From Streptosporangium amethystogenes (GTDB lineage Bacteria; Actinomycetota; Actinomycetes; Streptosporangiales; Streptosporangiaceae), in assembly GCF_000721075.1 (NCBI RefSeq), contig NZ_JOEQ01000038.1:1-64000 (forward strand): a DNA stretch of 64,000 nt, read 5' to 3'. Positions 1 to 9,521 of the stretch are shown piece by piece. Made by a program: the position numbers and the translations under genes. The notes under the pieces were generated by a model that saw only the letters and a program-made list of their open reading frames with translations, made no database searches and was not told where the DNA came from. Each line of letters starts with the position of its first letter. Position 1 is the first letter of the stretch.

Positions 1-1224
1 GTGTCGGGCCGGTTGGTGGTGACGGTGCACCATCTGGCGGTGGACGGGGTGTCCTGGCGCATCCTGCTGCCGGACCTGTTCACCGCCTGGCACGCGACCG
101 GCCAGGAAGCGGCCCCGCAGGTGGTCGCTGTTGAAGGGGCCGTTCAGGAGGCGGCCTCGCGGGCGATTTTGCGCGGAGGGGGCGCCCAGCGATCGGCCTC
201 GCGAGAGGCGGCTTACGGAGCGGTCACCGGACAGGGCGCGACCGCTCAAGTAGGGCCTCTTCAGAAAGTGGTCGCTCCGGGAACCGCCCCGGTGCTGGAG
301 CCGGTGCCCACCTCCTTCCGTACCTGGGCACACCGCCTGCACGACGAGGCGGCCCGCAGGACCGGCGAGCTCGACCACTGGACCCGCACGCTCGGTGGCG
401 GCACCGGGCGGCTGGACCCGTCCACGGACACGTTCGCCACCCAGCGCCACCTCACCCTCGAACTTCCCGCCGACGTCACCGTTCCGCTGCTCACCCGGCT
501 CCCGGCGGCGTTCCGCGGCAGGGTTAACGACGTGCTGCTCGCCGGGCTCGCCCTGGCCGTGACCCGCTGCACCGGGCAGCGGGAGGTCCTCCTCGACCTG
601 GAGGGGCATGGCCGGGAGGAGGTCTTCCCCGATGTCGACCTGTCCAGGACCGTGGGCTGGTTCACCACCATCCACCCCGTCAGGATCGACGCGGGTCCCG
701 CCGACTGGACCGACCTTTCGGGGCCCACCGCCGCGCGGGCGATAAAACGGGTCAAGGAGCAGCTCCGTGCGACTCCCGGAGAAGGTATCGGCTACGGCCT
801 GCTCCGCCACCTCAACCCCGTCACCGCGCGGGAACTGGCCCGCTGTCCCGTACCGGAGCTGGCTTTCAACTACCTCGGCCGCGTCGAGGCCGCCACAGGT
901 GCGGACTGGTCCCCGGCGCCTGAGTCGGAGGCGGTGGGCGGAGGGCACGCGGACGGCCTCGCGCTCCCGCACGCGCTGGAGGTCAACGCCCTCACCAGGG
1001 ATCTGCCGGACGGGCCGCGCCTCTCGGCGACCTGGTCGTGGGCCGGGCGCCTGTACGGCGAGGAGCAGGTCAGGGAGCTGGCCGAGGCGTGGTTCACCGC
1101 CCTCACCGGCCTGTCCCGACACACCGGAGACGGCCTGACCCCGTCGGACCTGCTGATTTCCATCAGCCAGGAAGAGATCGACGCGTTCGCGGCGGAACTC
1201 GACGCGGAGTGGAGCACACGGTGA
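1..1224 (+). CDS. NRPS subunit, C-terminal epimerization domain (5' end outside window)
   Basis: The reading frame is open from the first base, so the protein starts upstream. It begins inside an epimerization-type condensation fold: the HHxxxDG core ([10 protein letters not shown]) is at residues 10-19, and [20 protein letters not shown] and FNYLGR follow, as in E domains, which convert the bound L-aminoacyl thioester to D. The last ~25 residues (LTPSDL...[14 protein letters not shown]) resemble the donor communication segment that follows E domains and docks to the next subunit. The stop overlaps the next NRPS start by four bases (GTGA), so the two are probably co-translated. An in-frame stretch at 121-267 is foreign to the fold (see separate entry). 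No adenylation or carrier domain of this subunit is in the window. Confidence 0.9.
   Translation: MSGRLVVTVHHLAVDGVSWRILLPDLFTAWHATGQEAAPQVVAVEGAVQEAASRAILRGGGAQRSASREAAYGAVTGQGATAQVGPLQKVVAPGTAPVLEPVPTSFRTWAHRLHDEAARRTGELDHWTRTLGGGTGRLDPSTDTFATQRHLTLELPADVTVPLLTRLPAAFRGRVNDVLLAGLALAVTRCTGQREVLLDLEGHGREEVFPDVDLSRTVGWFTTIHPVRIDAGPADWTDLSGPTAARAIKRVKEQLRATPGEGIGYGLLRHLNPVTARELARCPVPELAFNYLGRVEAATGADWSPAPESEAVGGGHADGLALPHALEVNALTRDLPDGPRLSATWSWAGRLYGEEQVRELAEAWFTALTGLSRHTGDGLTPSDLLISISQEEIDAFAAELDAEWSTR
121..276. mobile_element. Putative small insertion (MITE-like) inside the epimerization domain
   Basis: A 138-bp segment (130-267) lies between two identical 9-bp direct repeats gtggtcgct (121-129 and 268-276). 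Its ends form imperfect inverted repeats: TTGAAGGGGCC at 131-141 and GGCCTCTTCAG at 254-264 (9 of 11 match after reverse complement). Unit plus one repeat is 147 bp, or 49 codons, so the reading frame survives. The encoded Ala/Gly/Gln-rich stretch sits where other E domains have a short loop between the HHxxxDG helix and the TSFRxWAHRL segment. This fits a non-autonomous element with a 9-bp target duplication, but an ordinary loop expansion is not excluded. Confidence 0.5.
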
Positions 1225-4200
1225 GCCAGCTTGAGGACATCCTGCCGTTGTCGCCGCTGCAACAGGGCCTGTTCTTCCACGCCGTGTTCGACGAGGCGGC
1301 GCCCGACGTCTACACCGCGCAGCTCGTGCTGGAGCTGGAGGGCGCCCTCGACGTCCCCGCGCTGCGGGACGCGGCCTGCCGGCTGGTGCACCGCCACGCC
1401 AACCTGCGGGCCTCGTTCCGGCAGCGGGCGGGGGGCGATCCGGTGCAGCTGGTGCACCGGCGGGCAGAGATACCGGTTGGTTTTCACCAACCATCACATC
1501 CTGCTGGACGGCTGGTCGACACCGCTGCTGGCGGCCGAGCTGTTCGCGCTGTACTCGGGCCAGGAGCCCGCCCCCGCGCCGCCCGGACGCCGGTGAATCC
1601 CGGATGCGTCCGAGCCCGTCTCGACGAGGATCTCACCGGCCGTCTCGCCTCCGTTCTGCGTGCCCGATCGCTCACCCTCAACACGGCGGTCCAGGGGGTC
1701 TGGGCGCTGCTGCTGGCCCAGCTGACCGGCCGCGACGACGTCGTCTTCGGCGGTACGGTCTCCGGCCGCCCGCCCGAGCTGCCCGGCGCCGAGCGCATGA
1801 TCGGGCTGTTCATCAACACCCTGCCGGTCCGGGTACGGCTGCACCCCGCAGAGACCCTGGCCGGGCTGCTCGAACGCCTCCAGGCGGAGCAGTCCGAGCT
1901 GTTCGCCCATCACCACCTCGGCCTGTCCGACATCCAGCGCGCCTGTGGGCTGGGGCGGCTCTTCGACACCATGACGGTCCTGGAGAACTACCCTCTCGAC
2001 ACCGCGATCCTGAACGGCCGTTCCATGGAAGCGGGCGTGGAGGCGGGACTGCGGCTCGCGGGTGCCTCGGGCAGCGACGCGACCCACTACCCGCTGGCCC
2101 TGGCGGTCGTCCCCGGTGAGCGCCTCTCCCTGCGGCTCGACCACCGCCCCGACGTCGTCCCGCACGCCGAGGCCGTCAGGCTCCTGGACAGGCTCGTCCT
2201 GCTTCTCGGGGCCGTCGCCGCCGACCCCGAGCTGCCGCTCGCCCGGCTCGACCCGCTCTCCGCCGACGAGCTCGTCCGGATCCTTGACGAGTGGAACGGC
2301 CCCGAATCCCCGCCCGTGCCCGGGGCCGCGGCGACGATCGCGAGTGCCTTCGCCGAGCGGGCGCGGCGGGCACCGGACGCCGAGGCCGTCGTCGGCGACG
2401 GTTTCTCCCTCAGCTACGCCGAGCTGGACGGCCGGGCCAACCGGCTGGCGCACCGGCTGATCGGGCTGGGCGTCCGCCCTGAGACACCGGTCGCGGTCCT
2501 GCTCGACAGGTCCGCCGACGTGGTCGTGACGACCCTGGCCATCGCCAAGGCGGGGGGAGCCTACGTCCCGATTCACCACAGCTACCCACCGGACCGGATG
2601 AGCTGGGTGATGGCCGACACCGGCGCTCCGGTACTGGTCACCGACCGCACTCCCGGATTCGAGCACGCCGCCGAGGTGGTCCGGGTGGACGAGCCCGTCC
2701 CGGCCGATCCGGCTCCGCCGGAGCCGCGGGTCGAGGTTCACCCCGAGCATCTCGCGTACGTCATCTACACCTCGGGTTCGACGGGAACGCCGAAGGGGGT
2801 CGCGGTGCGGCAGTGCGACGTCGTGGCCCTGGCCGCGGATCGCAGGTGGGAGTGGCACCGGCGGGTGCTGATGCACTCGCCGCACGCCTTCGACGCCTCC
2901 ACCTACGAGATCTGGGTGCCGCTGCTCCGCGGTGGCACCGTCGTCGTCGCGCCGCCGGGCGACCTCGGTCCCGACGCGTTCGCCGGCCTCGTCGCCAGGC
3001 ACCGCCTGACCGCGCTGTTCATCACGACGGCACTGTTCAACCTGGTCGCGGAGGAGGCGCCGGGCACGTTCGCGCCGCTCGCCGAGGTCCTCACCGGCGG
3101 TGAGGCCGCCTCGGCCGCGGCCATGCGCCGGGTGCGGGCGGCCTGTCCGCAAACCCTGCTCGGCCACGTCTACGGGCCCACCGAGGCCACGACGTACGCC
3201 ACTTATCACCCCGTCTCCACGGTCTCCCGCGCCGGCACGCCGCCCATCGGGCGGGCCATGGACGGCATGCGCGCCTACGTGCTGGACGGCTTCCTGCGGC
3301 CGGTCCCGCCGGGGGCGCCGGGCGAGCTGTACCTGGCGGGCGCCGGGCTGGCCCGCGGTTACCTCGGCCGCCCGGCGCTGACCGCGGAACGGTTCGTCGC
3401 CTGCCCGTACGGCGGGCGGATGTACCGGACCGGGGACGTGGTCAGGTGGTCGGCGGACGGCGAGCTGGAGTACCTGGCCCGTGCCGACCGCCAGGTCAAG
3501 ATCCGGGGGTTCCGCATCGAGCCGGCCGAGATCGAGGCGGCCCTGGCAGGGCACCCGGGTGTCGTCCAGGTGGCCGTGACCGTCCGCGACCGCCGCCTGC
3601 TCGCCTACGTGGTCGGCACCGTGGCGGCCGAGGAACTGCGCCGGTTCGCCGGGCGGACGCTCCCCGAGTACATGGTGCCGTCGTCGGTGATCGGCCTGGA
3701 CGCGCTGCCGCTCACCCCGAACGGGAAGGTGGACCGCGCCGCCCTGCCCTCGGCCTTGGCCGCCGCCGTGGGGCGCGACCCTCGCACCCCCGAGGAGGAG
3801 TCGCTCTGCCGGCTGTTCGCCCAGGTGCTCGGCCTGGAGCGGGTCGGCGCCGACGACGGATTCTTCGACCTGGGGGGTGACAGCATCGGCGTGATCCGGC
3901 TGGTCTCCCTCGCGGCGCGGGAGGGGCTGGTGATCAGCCCGCGTGAGGTGTTCGCCCGCCAGACGGCCGAGGCGCTCGCCCGCGCCCAGGGGGAGAGCAC
4001 CCGGGACCTGGGAGAGGGCGGGCTGGAGATGCTGCTCCCGCTGCGTGCCTCGGGCTCCCGGCCGCCGCTGTTCTGCGTGCACCCCGGTGCCGGGCTCGGC
4101 TGGCCGTACGCGGGACTGCTCCGCCACCTCGGCCCTGACCAGCCCCTTTACGCCTTCCAGGCCAGGGTCCTGGCCGAGCCCGACTATGTGGCCCCGTCGA

Positions 4201-4769
4201 TCGAGGCCATGGCCCTGGACTACCTGGAGCGCCTGCTCCAGGTCCGGCCGCACGGGCCGTACCGGCTGGCGGGCTGGTCCATGGGCGGCCTGATCGCCCA
4301 CGCCATGGCCGTGGAACTGCGCGAGCGAGGGGAGGAGGTCGCGCTGCTGGCGCTGCTCGACTCCTACCCGGGTCAGGAGATCAACTCGGACGAGCGTGAC
4401 GTGCTGGTCGAGTTGCTCTCGGCCATCGACTACGACGGGCCCGGTGAGATCGGCGACGTCGTGGAGTTCCTGCGCGAGCAGGGCGGCCCGTACGCCACGC
4501 TGGACGAGCGGACGCTGACGGCGGTCTACCGGAACTACCGGAACGGTGTGAAGATTTCCGAGGAGTACGCGCCGAGGATGTTCGAGGGGGATGTGCTCTT
4601 CGTGACCGCGGCCCACGGCCACGAGGAGGGCGGTCCCACGGCCGCCGACTGGAAGCCTTATGTCACCGGCGCCATTCATGATCACCAGGTCGCCTGCGAC
4701 CATGCGAACATGTTGAGTCCCGGACCCGTCGCGGAGATCGCCGCCCTTCTCAGAGAGGACACAGAGTGA
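1221..4769 (+). CDS. Terminal NRPS subunit: scarred C domain - A - T - TE
   Basis: GTG start overlaps the upstream stop. The domain order by sequence is: condensation-like (1221-~2330, opening [19 protein letters not shown]), adenylation (~2340-3770; A3 [11 protein letters not shown] near 2767, A5 [10 protein letters not shown]8 [15 protein letters not shown]10 NGKVDRAAL), carrier with FFDLGGDSI (Ser codon 3882), and a type I thioesterase with GWSMGG (Ser codon 4278) that releases the product. The C domain is damaged: from ~1456 to ~1612 the frame that keeps the ORF open is not the native one. HHILLDGWS is encoded at 1492-1518 in frame +1, which then hits a stop at 1594-1596, and flanking C-domain sequence is missing. 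By eye the A-domain pocket reads D-A-Y-F-L-G-V-T-Y, hydrophobic in character; the substrate is not assigned. Confidence 0.88.
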   Translation: MSQLEDILPLSPLQQGLFFHAVFDEAAPDVYTAQLVLELEGALDVPALRDAACRLVHRHANLRASFRQRAGGDPVQLVHRRAEIPVGFHQPSHPAGRLVDTAAGGRAVRAVLGPGARPRAARTPVNPGCVRARLDEDLTGRLASVLRARSLTLNTAVQGVWALLLAQLTGRDDVVFGGTVSGRPPELPGAERMIGLFINTLPVRVRLHPAETLAGLLERLQAEQSELFAHHHLGLSDIQRACGLGRLFDTMTVLENYPLDTAILNGRSMEAGVEAGLRLAGASGSDATHYPLALAVVPGERLSLRLDHRPDVVPHAEAVRLLDRLVLLLGAVAADPELPLARLDPLSADELVRILDEWNGPESPPVPGAAATIASAFAERARRAPDAEAVVGDGFSLSYAELDGRANRLAHRLIGLGVRPETPVAVLLDRSADVVVTTLAIAKAGGAYVPIHHSYPPDRMSWVMADTGAPVLVTDRTPGFEHAAEVVRVDEPVPADPAPPEPRVEVHPEHLAYVIYTSGSTGTPKGVAVRQCDVVALAADRRWEWHRRVLMHSPHAFDASTYEIWVPLLRGGTVVVAPPGDLGPDAFAGLVARHRLTALFITTALFNLVAEEAPGTFAPLAEVLTGGEAASAAAMRRVRAACPQTLLGHVYGPTEATTYATYHPVSTVSRAGTPPIGRAMDGMRAYVLDGFLRPVPPGAPGELYLAGAGLARGYLGRPALTAERFVACPYGGRMYRTGDVVRWSADGELEYLARADRQVKIRGFRIEPAEIEAALAGHPGVVQVAVTVRDRRLLAYVVGTVAAEELRRFAGRTLPEYMVPSSVIGLDALPLTPNGKVDRAALPSALAAAVGRDPRTPEEESLCRLFAQVLGLERVGADDGFFDLGGDSIGVIRLVSLAAREGLVISPREVFARQTAEALARAQGESTRDLGEGGLEMLLPLRASGSRPPLFCVHPGAGLGWPYAGLLRHLGPDQPLYAFQARVLAEPDYVAPSIEAMALDYLERLLQVRPHGPYRLAGWSMGGLIAHAMAVELRERGEEVALLALLDSYPGQEINSDERDVLVELLSAIDYDGPGEIGDVVEFLREQGGPYATLDERTLTAVYRNYRNGVKISEEYAPRMFEGDVLFVTAAHGHEEGGPTAADWKPYVTGAIHDHQVACDHANMLSPGPVAEIAALLREDTE

Positions 4770-4978
4770 GCAGCAACCCATTCGAGGACCCCGAGGGCGT
4801 CTATCTGGCGTTGATCAACGACGAGGGCCAGTACTCTCTCTGGCCCGCCTGGTCGGAGATCCCGGCGGGCTGGACCGTCGCCTTCGGCGAGGACTCCAGG
4901 CAGGCCTGTCTGGACCACATTGAGGCCAACTGGACCGACATGCGGCCCAACAGCCTGATCCGGGCGACGGAACAGTGA
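4766..4978 (+). CDS. MbtH-like NRPS adenylation-domain partner
   Basis: This 70-residue protein has the family signature: NPFEDPEG near the N-terminus, YSLWPAW, PAGW and a C-terminal WTDMRPNSL. MbtH proteins bind the A domain and raise its solubility and activity. The GTG start overlaps the NRPS stop (GTGA), so it is translationally coupled to the synthetase. Length and all conserved Trp and Pro positions look intact, so it would be expected to serve the adjacent A domain or any other NRPS in the cell. Confidence 0.95.
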   Translation: MSSNPFEDPEGVYLALINDEGQYSLWPAWSEIPAGWTVAFGEDSRQACLDHIEANWTDMRPNSLIRATEQ

Positions 4979-5003
4979 GCGGCCGAGTGCACAGGGGAGA
5001 GGC

Positions 5004-5732
5004 ATGACCTGGCTGCGCTGCGCCTCCCCCCGCCCGGGGGCGACCACGCGGCTGTTCTGCTTCACGCACGCGGGCGGATCGGCCACCGCCTACCGGGACT
5101 GGCCCGCGCTGCTACCCGACTCCGTCGAGCTCCACGCGACCCAGCTGCCAGGCAGGGCGGACCGGTTCGGAGAGCCGTCGCCCCAGGACATGGACACGCT
5201 GGCCGACCTGGTGACCGAGGCGATGTCGCCGCTGCTGGACCGGCGTTTCGCGCTGTTCGGGCACAGCATGGGAGCGACGCTCGCCTACGAGGTCACGCGC
5301 CGCCTGGAGGCCAGGGGACTCGCCCCGGCGCGGCTGCTGGTGTCCGGGGCGAGGGCGCCGCACGAGTCCCGGGAGAGGAACGCGATCTCGGAGTACGACG
5401 ACGACCGCCTCGTCGCCGAGCTGGCCAAGCTCGGCGGTACCGAAGTGGAGATCCTCTCCCACCGGGCGATGCGCGAGATCGTCCTGCCCTACATCCGCGC
5501 CGACTTCCGGCTGGTCGAGGCCTACCGCCATCGCCCGGGACTCCCGCTGCACACCCCGATCTCCGCTCTCGTCGGCGACGCGGACCCGGAGGTCACCCCG
5601 GTCCAGGCCAAGTCGTGGGAGGCCCGTACGATCTCCGACTTCTCTCTCACGGTCTTTCCCGGCGACCACTTCTACCTGCAGCCGCAGCGCGCGCCGGTGG
5701 TCGGGGAGATCACCCGGCTGCTCGCGAGATGA
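5004..5732 (+). CDS. Type II (editing) thioesterase of the NRPS cluster
   Basis: This 242-residue alpha/beta hydrolase has FTHAGGSATAYRDW at the N-terminus, the nucleophile elbow GHSMG at residues ~89-93, a late Asp (VGDADPEVT) and the catalytic His in FPGDHFYL. Length and motifs match stand-alone TEII enzymes that clear mis-primed carrier proteins. The start ATG follows GGGGAGAGGC, 25 bp after the mbtH stop, so it is the last gene of the NRPS operon. It converges on the lipase gene with only nine bases between stops. Confidence 0.93.
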   Translation: MTWLRCASPRPGATTRLFCFTHAGGSATAYRDWPALLPDSVELHATQLPGRADRFGEPSPQDMDTLADLVTEAMSPLLDRRFALFGHSMGATLAYEVTRRLEARGLAPARLLVSGARAPHESRERNAISEYDDDRLVAELAKLGGTEVEILSHRAMREIVLPYIRADFRLVEAYRHRPGLPLHTPISALVGDADPEVTPVQAKSWEARTISDFSLTVFPGDHFYLQPQRAPVVGEITRLLAR

Positions 5733-5741
5733 ACGAGCCGA

Positions 5742-6623
5742 TCAGAGGATGAGCGCGAAGCAGTCCGGCCGGTAGCCGCGGGGCATCGGCCCGGGAGTCT
5801 CCAGCGCCTTGTTGACATAGGAGAGCATCACCGGATCGAGTGCCTCCAGGTTGTGCCCGATGGCACCCTCGATGATCCCCTTGAGCGGGCAGTCGTCCTG
5901 GAGCATCCGGTTGGTCACCTGCTCGGGCGGCCCCTCGACGAAGGTCGAGGCGGCCTCCTGCTCGGCCTTCAGCCCGAGCGCGGTGTAGTCGACGCCGGGC
6001 TCGACCATGGAGGGGGTGTTGAGCTCCTTCATCAGGGCCGAGTCCGAGTGGAGCTCGTCGCAGACCGTCTCCCCGCCGCAGCTCCTGCGCAGCTCCTCGG
6101 TCAGCTCGTGGTGCGGAGCCCCCAGGGTGACCAGCTCGGACACCTTGCCCGCCCCGCCCTCCGAGCGCAGGTACGCCCGGGGGACGATCCCCCCGAGGCT
6201 GTGCCCGACGATCGCCACCTTCTCGGCCCCGGTGGCCTGGAGCACCCCGTCCACGAAGTTCCCCAGCGTCCGGGCCGAGCGCCTGATCGAGTTGCTCCAG
6301 CCGTAGTCGAGGGCGAAGACGCAGTAGCCCTGTTTGCTCAGGTAGGGGGCCGCGACGGGCCAGGTCGCCGCCCCGGTGCTTCTCGCGCCGTGGACGAGCA
6401 CCACCGGGTACGGCGTGTCCTGGTCGGGCCGGCAGTCGAAGTCGTTGGCCTTCGGCAGCCCCGCCGAGGCCAGCCGCCTGGCCTCGGCGACCATGTCCAC
6501 CCTGGGCGACGGGGACGCGGACCGCCCGCCGGTGAGTGTGCCGGCCGCGACGGTGAGCACCGCGAACCCCGTCACGACACACAGGACGATCACGATGATG
6601 TGGCCGAGACGGAGCTGCCCCAC
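5742..6623 (-). CDS. Membrane-anchored or secreted triacylglycerol lipase-like hydrolase
   Basis: The GTG at 6623 is chosen because GAGGAGAG lies six bases upstream; the frame stays open further but reads unlikely sequence. The 293-residue product starts with a single hydrophobic segment (signal anchor, residues ~8-28), then a lipase core: VVLVHGARSTG (oxyanion loop), nucleophile GHSLGG, and DELHSDSALMKELN. Spacing resembles Streptomyces-type secreted lipases with Cys pairs (SCGGETVC, DDCPL, DCFALI). It is convergent to the NRPS operon and shares no obvious function with it. Confidence 0.85.
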   Translation of the reverse strand: MGQLRLGHIIVIVLCVVTGFAVLTVAAGTLTGGRSASPSPRVDMVAEARRLASAGLPKANDFDCRPDQDTPYPVVLVHGARSTGAATWPVAAPYLSKQGYCVFALDYGWSNSIRRSARTLGNFVDGVLQATGAEKVAIVGHSLGGIVPRAYLRSEGGAGKVSELVTLGAPHHELTEELRRSCGGETVCDELHSDSALMKELNTPSMVEPGVDYTALGLKAEQEAASTFVEGPPEQVTNRMLQDDCPLKGIIEGAIGHNLEALDPVMLSYVNKALETPGPMPRGYRPDCFALIL

Positions 6624-6874
6624 TCGATCTCTCCTCAGAAAGAACGCCGGACAAGAGCCTTTCTCGCCGCCCCGCCCCGGAGCTATGCCCTGCCCGCGCC
6701 TGTTGCCGTCCCAAAGTTGGCACTCCCGCAACAAGCGGTCCCCATGCCGATGCCACAGCCGGGCGCGTCTACCCCCAGGGAGACCACCCGGCTGGCGGAT
6801 TGTGTCGAAGAGTTGGCCTTCCTTGGGCAGTGAGTGCCCATGAGGCGAGGCGTGGAGGCCGTTAGCGTCAGCCT

Positions 6875-7783
6875 GTGGGTGAACGAGTACTGATCGCGCT
6901 CGGTGGCAACGCGATGACGGGGCCCGACGGCGGGGCCTCACCCGGCGACCAGCGCCGTGCGGTCGAGCAGGCCGTCCGCCATGTCGCCGCGCTCATCGCG
7001 GAGGGCCATCAGGTGACCCTCACCCATGGCAACGGCCCCCAGGTCGGCAACCTGATCCTGAAGAACCAGCTCGCCGCGCACGTCGTGCCACCGGTGCCGC
7101 TCGACTGGTGCGGGGCACAGACGCAGGCCACCATAGGCACCCTCGTTCTCAACGCGCTCGACGGCCGCGCGGCCGTCGTGGTCACCCGCACGCTCGTCGA
7201 CCCCGCCGACCCGGCCTTCCAGGACCCGGTCAAGCCGATCGGCCGCTACTTCAGCGAGGCGGAGGCCCGTCGCTTCGAGGAGCTCGGGCAGACCTGGCGC
7301 CGTTTCGACCGGGGCTGGCGCCGCGTGGTGGCCTCCCCCGAGCCGCTGGAGATCCTCGACGCCCCCGCGATCACCGCGCTGGTGGCCGCCGGCTTCACCG
7401 TCGTGGCCGCGGGTGGTGGCGGCGTGCCCGTGGCCCGCGACGCCGGAGGGCGGCTGGGCGGGGTCGAGGCCGTGATCGACAAGGATCTGGCGGCGGCGGT
7501 GCTGGCCCGGGACGTGCGGGCCACGGTCCTGGTCATCGCGACGGACGTGCCAGGGGCCGTCGTCGGGTTCGGCACGGCCCAGGCCAGGCCCCTGGGCGCG
7601 GTCACCGCGGCCGAGTTGCGCGTACTACACGCCGCCGGGCACTTCGCCGGCGGCAGCATGGGCCCGAAGGTCGAGGCCGCGCTGCGCTTCGTCGAGCAGG
7701 GCGGCGACCGGTCGGTGATCACCTCCCTGGAGAACATCGGGGCGGCGCTCACCGGCGAGAGCGGCACCGTGGTGCGAAAGTGA
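6875..7783 (+). CDS. arcC: Carbamate kinase
   Basis: This 302-residue amino-acid-kinase fold shows ALGGNAM at the N-terminus, THGNGPQVGN (substrate loop), AGGGGVPV, IDKDLAAAVLA and GHFAGGSMGPKVEAALRF. These are diagnostic of carbamate kinase, which interconverts carbamoyl phosphate + ADP with carbamate + ATP. The start is GTG. There is no arcA or arcB nearby. Its partner is the ring-opening amidohydrolase that follows after 27 bp, which suggests energy or nitrogen recovery from a carbamoylated breakdown product, not arginine deiminase fermentation. Confidence 0.92.
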   Translation: MGERVLIALGGNAMTGPDGGASPGDQRRAVEQAVRHVAALIAEGHQVTLTHGNGPQVGNLILKNQLAAHVVPPVPLDWCGAQTQATIGTLVLNALDGRAAVVVTRTLVDPADPAFQDPVKPIGRYFSEAEARRFEELGQTWRRFDRGWRRVVASPEPLEILDAPAITALVAAGFTVVAAGGGGVPVARDAGGRLGGVEAVIDKDLAAAVLARDVRATVLVIATDVPGAVVGFGTAQARPLGAVTAAELRVLHAAGHFAGGSMGPKVEAALRFVEQGGDRSVITSLENIGAALTGESGTVVRK

Positions 7784-7810
7784 ACACGACGCGATTGAAA
7801 GGTGGCAGGG

Positions 7811-8902
7811 ATGCCGGAACCCATTGAAGTGCGCAAGGTGCCCATCGAGAGCGTGACCGACGCCTCCGGGCTGGCCCGGCTCATCGACGACGGGGTGATC
7901 GAGGCGCACCGGGTGCTCGCGGTGATCGGCAAGACCGAGGGCAACGGCGGGGTGAACGACTACACCCGGATCCTGGCCGACAGGGCCTTTCGCGAGGTGC
8001 TGGAGGCCAAGGGACACCCTTCCCCGACGAGCGTGCCGCTGGTGTGGTCGGGTGGCACCGACGGCGTGCTCAGCCCGCATGCCACGATCTTCGCCACCAC
8101 GGCGAACGCCGAGCCGAGCGACGAGCCGCGGGTGAGCGTCGGCATCGCGATGAGCGATGTGATCCTGCCCGAGGACATCGGCCGGCCCGCGATGGTGGAG
8201 AAGGTCGCCGCCGGAGTGCGTGAGGCCATGAAGCTCGCCGGGATCGACGACCCCGCCGACGTCCACTACGTCCAGACCAAGACCCCGCTGCTCACCCTGT
8301 CCACGATCAACGACGCCAAGTCGCGCGGCAAGGACGTGGTGATCGAGGACACCGGCCCGTCGATGGACATCTCCAACTCCACCACCGCGCTCGGTATCGC
8401 CGTCGCGCTCGGCGAGATCGAGATGCCTGCCGCCGACCAGATCCACCGCGACCTGTCGCTCTACTCCTCCGTCGCCTCGTGCTCCTCCGGCGTCGAGCTG
8501 GACCGGGCCCAGATCGTGGTCGTCGGCAACGTACGTGGCATCGGTGGCCGCTACCGGATCGGCCACTCGGTCATGAGGGACGCGCTGGACGCCGACGGCA
8601 TCTGGGAGGCCATCCGCTCCAGCGGCATCGAGCTGCCCGACCGCCCCCACCCGTCCGATCTGGGCGACCGGCTGGTCAACGTCTTCATGAAGTGCGAGGC
8701 CGACCCGTCGGGCAGCGTGCGGGGCCGCCGCAACATCATGCTCGACGACTCAGACGTGCACTGGCACCGCCAGATCAAGGCCACCGTGGGCGGCGTCGCG
8801 GCCAGCGTCACCGGCGACCCGGCAGTGTTCGTCTCGGTCGCCGCGGTCCACCAGGGCCCGAGCGGCGGCGGCCCGGTGGCCGCCATCGCCGACCTCGGCT
8901 GA
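7811..8902 (+). CDS. Ring-opening amidohydrolase (cyanuric acid hydrolase/barbiturase family)
   Basis: ATG at 7811 is preceded by AAAGGTGG. At 363 residues the length equals typical AtzD. The protein shows the three-fold internal repeat of the family: VMGK-like [17 protein letters not shown] with [25 protein letters not shown] with [13 protein letters not shown] and VVVGN; and [12 protein letters not shown] with [13 protein letters not shown]. The Lys/Ser dyads of each repeat appear to be present (K in GKTEGN, K in TKTP, K in IKAT; Ser in SGGTDG, SSGVE, PSGGGP). The family opens cyanuric acid or barbiturate rings; the sequence alone does not settle which. It probably forms an operon with the carbamate kinase upstream. 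Confidence 0.9.
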   Translation: MPEPIEVRKVPIESVTDASGLARLIDDGVIEAHRVLAVIGKTEGNGGVNDYTRILADRAFREVLEAKGHPSPTSVPLVWSGGTDGVLSPHATIFATTANAEPSDEPRVSVGIAMSDVILPEDIGRPAMVEKVAAGVREAMKLAGIDDPADVHYVQTKTPLLTLSTINDAKSRGKDVVIEDTGPSMDISNSTTALGIAVALGEIEMPAADQIHRDLSLYSSVASCSSGVELDRAQIVVVGNVRGIGGRYRIGHSVMRDALDADGIWEAIRSSGIELPDRPHPSDLGDRLVNVFMKCEADPSGSVRGRRNIMLDDSDVHWHRQIKATVGGVAASVTGDPAVFVSVAAVHQGPSGGGPVAAIADLG

Positions 8903-8966
8903 CGGGTACGCGCTCGGGCGGGGTGGAAATCCTCCCCGGGCACCACCGCGGGTAGGCTCCCGGTTC

Positions 8967-9521
8967 GTGCCGAGTATTCCGCAGCCCCTGGTCCCCGGCG
9001 ACGACGGCGCCACCGACGCCGCCGTGGCATCCGCGCTCGCCGCCTTCGCCGCGGGGGAGGTGGAGGCCGGTGCGGTCGTCGCCGCGCTGAGCGGGACGCG
9101 GCTGCTCGTGCCCGTGGTCGCCCTGCTGAAGGAGTCGGAGATCGGCGAGCACGGGTTGCGGCAGGAGAAGGAGAGCGAGATGGCTCTGCCGAAGCTCGTC
9201 GGCGCGGACGGGCGCGAGGCGGTGCTCTCCTTCACCGGGATGGAGCCGCTGCGGCGGTGGCGCCGGGACGCCAGGCCCATCCAGGCCACGATCCTTCAGG
9301 TCTGCCAGGCGGCGGTGCACGAGAACACCGCCGCGGTGGTGATCGACGTCGCGGGCCCGGTGCCGTTCGTGATCGAGGGCGCTCTGCTGCGGGCACTCGC
9401 CGCGGTCACGTCGGGCACCCTTGACGAGCTGGGCCCCGAGGTCACAGTGGCACGGATGGAAGAGATCGCCGAGCCTCCCAGGCGTCGGCGGTTCGGTTGG
9501 CCATCGCGTGGACGAGGTTGA
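8967..9521 (+). CDS. SseB N-terminal-domain protein
   Basis: This GTG-start protein of 184 residues matches the actinobacterial SseB-like family: acidic N-terminus, TRLLVPVVALL, then LPKLVGADGREAVLSFTGMEPLRRW and a C-terminal Arg-rich tail (PPRRRRFGWPSRGRG). The biochemical role is unknown; members are small cytosolic proteins. Its last 80 bases overlap the 3' end of the antiporter gene on the other strand, so the tail codons are shared by two convergent genes. Confidence 0.8.
   Translation: MPSIPQPLVPGDDGATDAAVASALAAFAAGEVEAGAVVAALSGTRLLVPVVALLKESEIGEHGLRQEKESEMALPKLVGADGREAVLSFTGMEPLRRWRRDARPIQATILQVCQAAVHENTAAVVIDVAGPVPFVIEGALLRALAAVTSGTLDELGPEVTVARMEEIAEPPRRRRFGWPSRGRG

Noticed and set aside
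1494..4781. 1095-residue open frame on the minus strand opposite the NRPS
   Set aside because: Arg/Gly/His/Val-rich shadow of a high-GC gene; no domain, while the plus strand has clear A, T and TE motifs.
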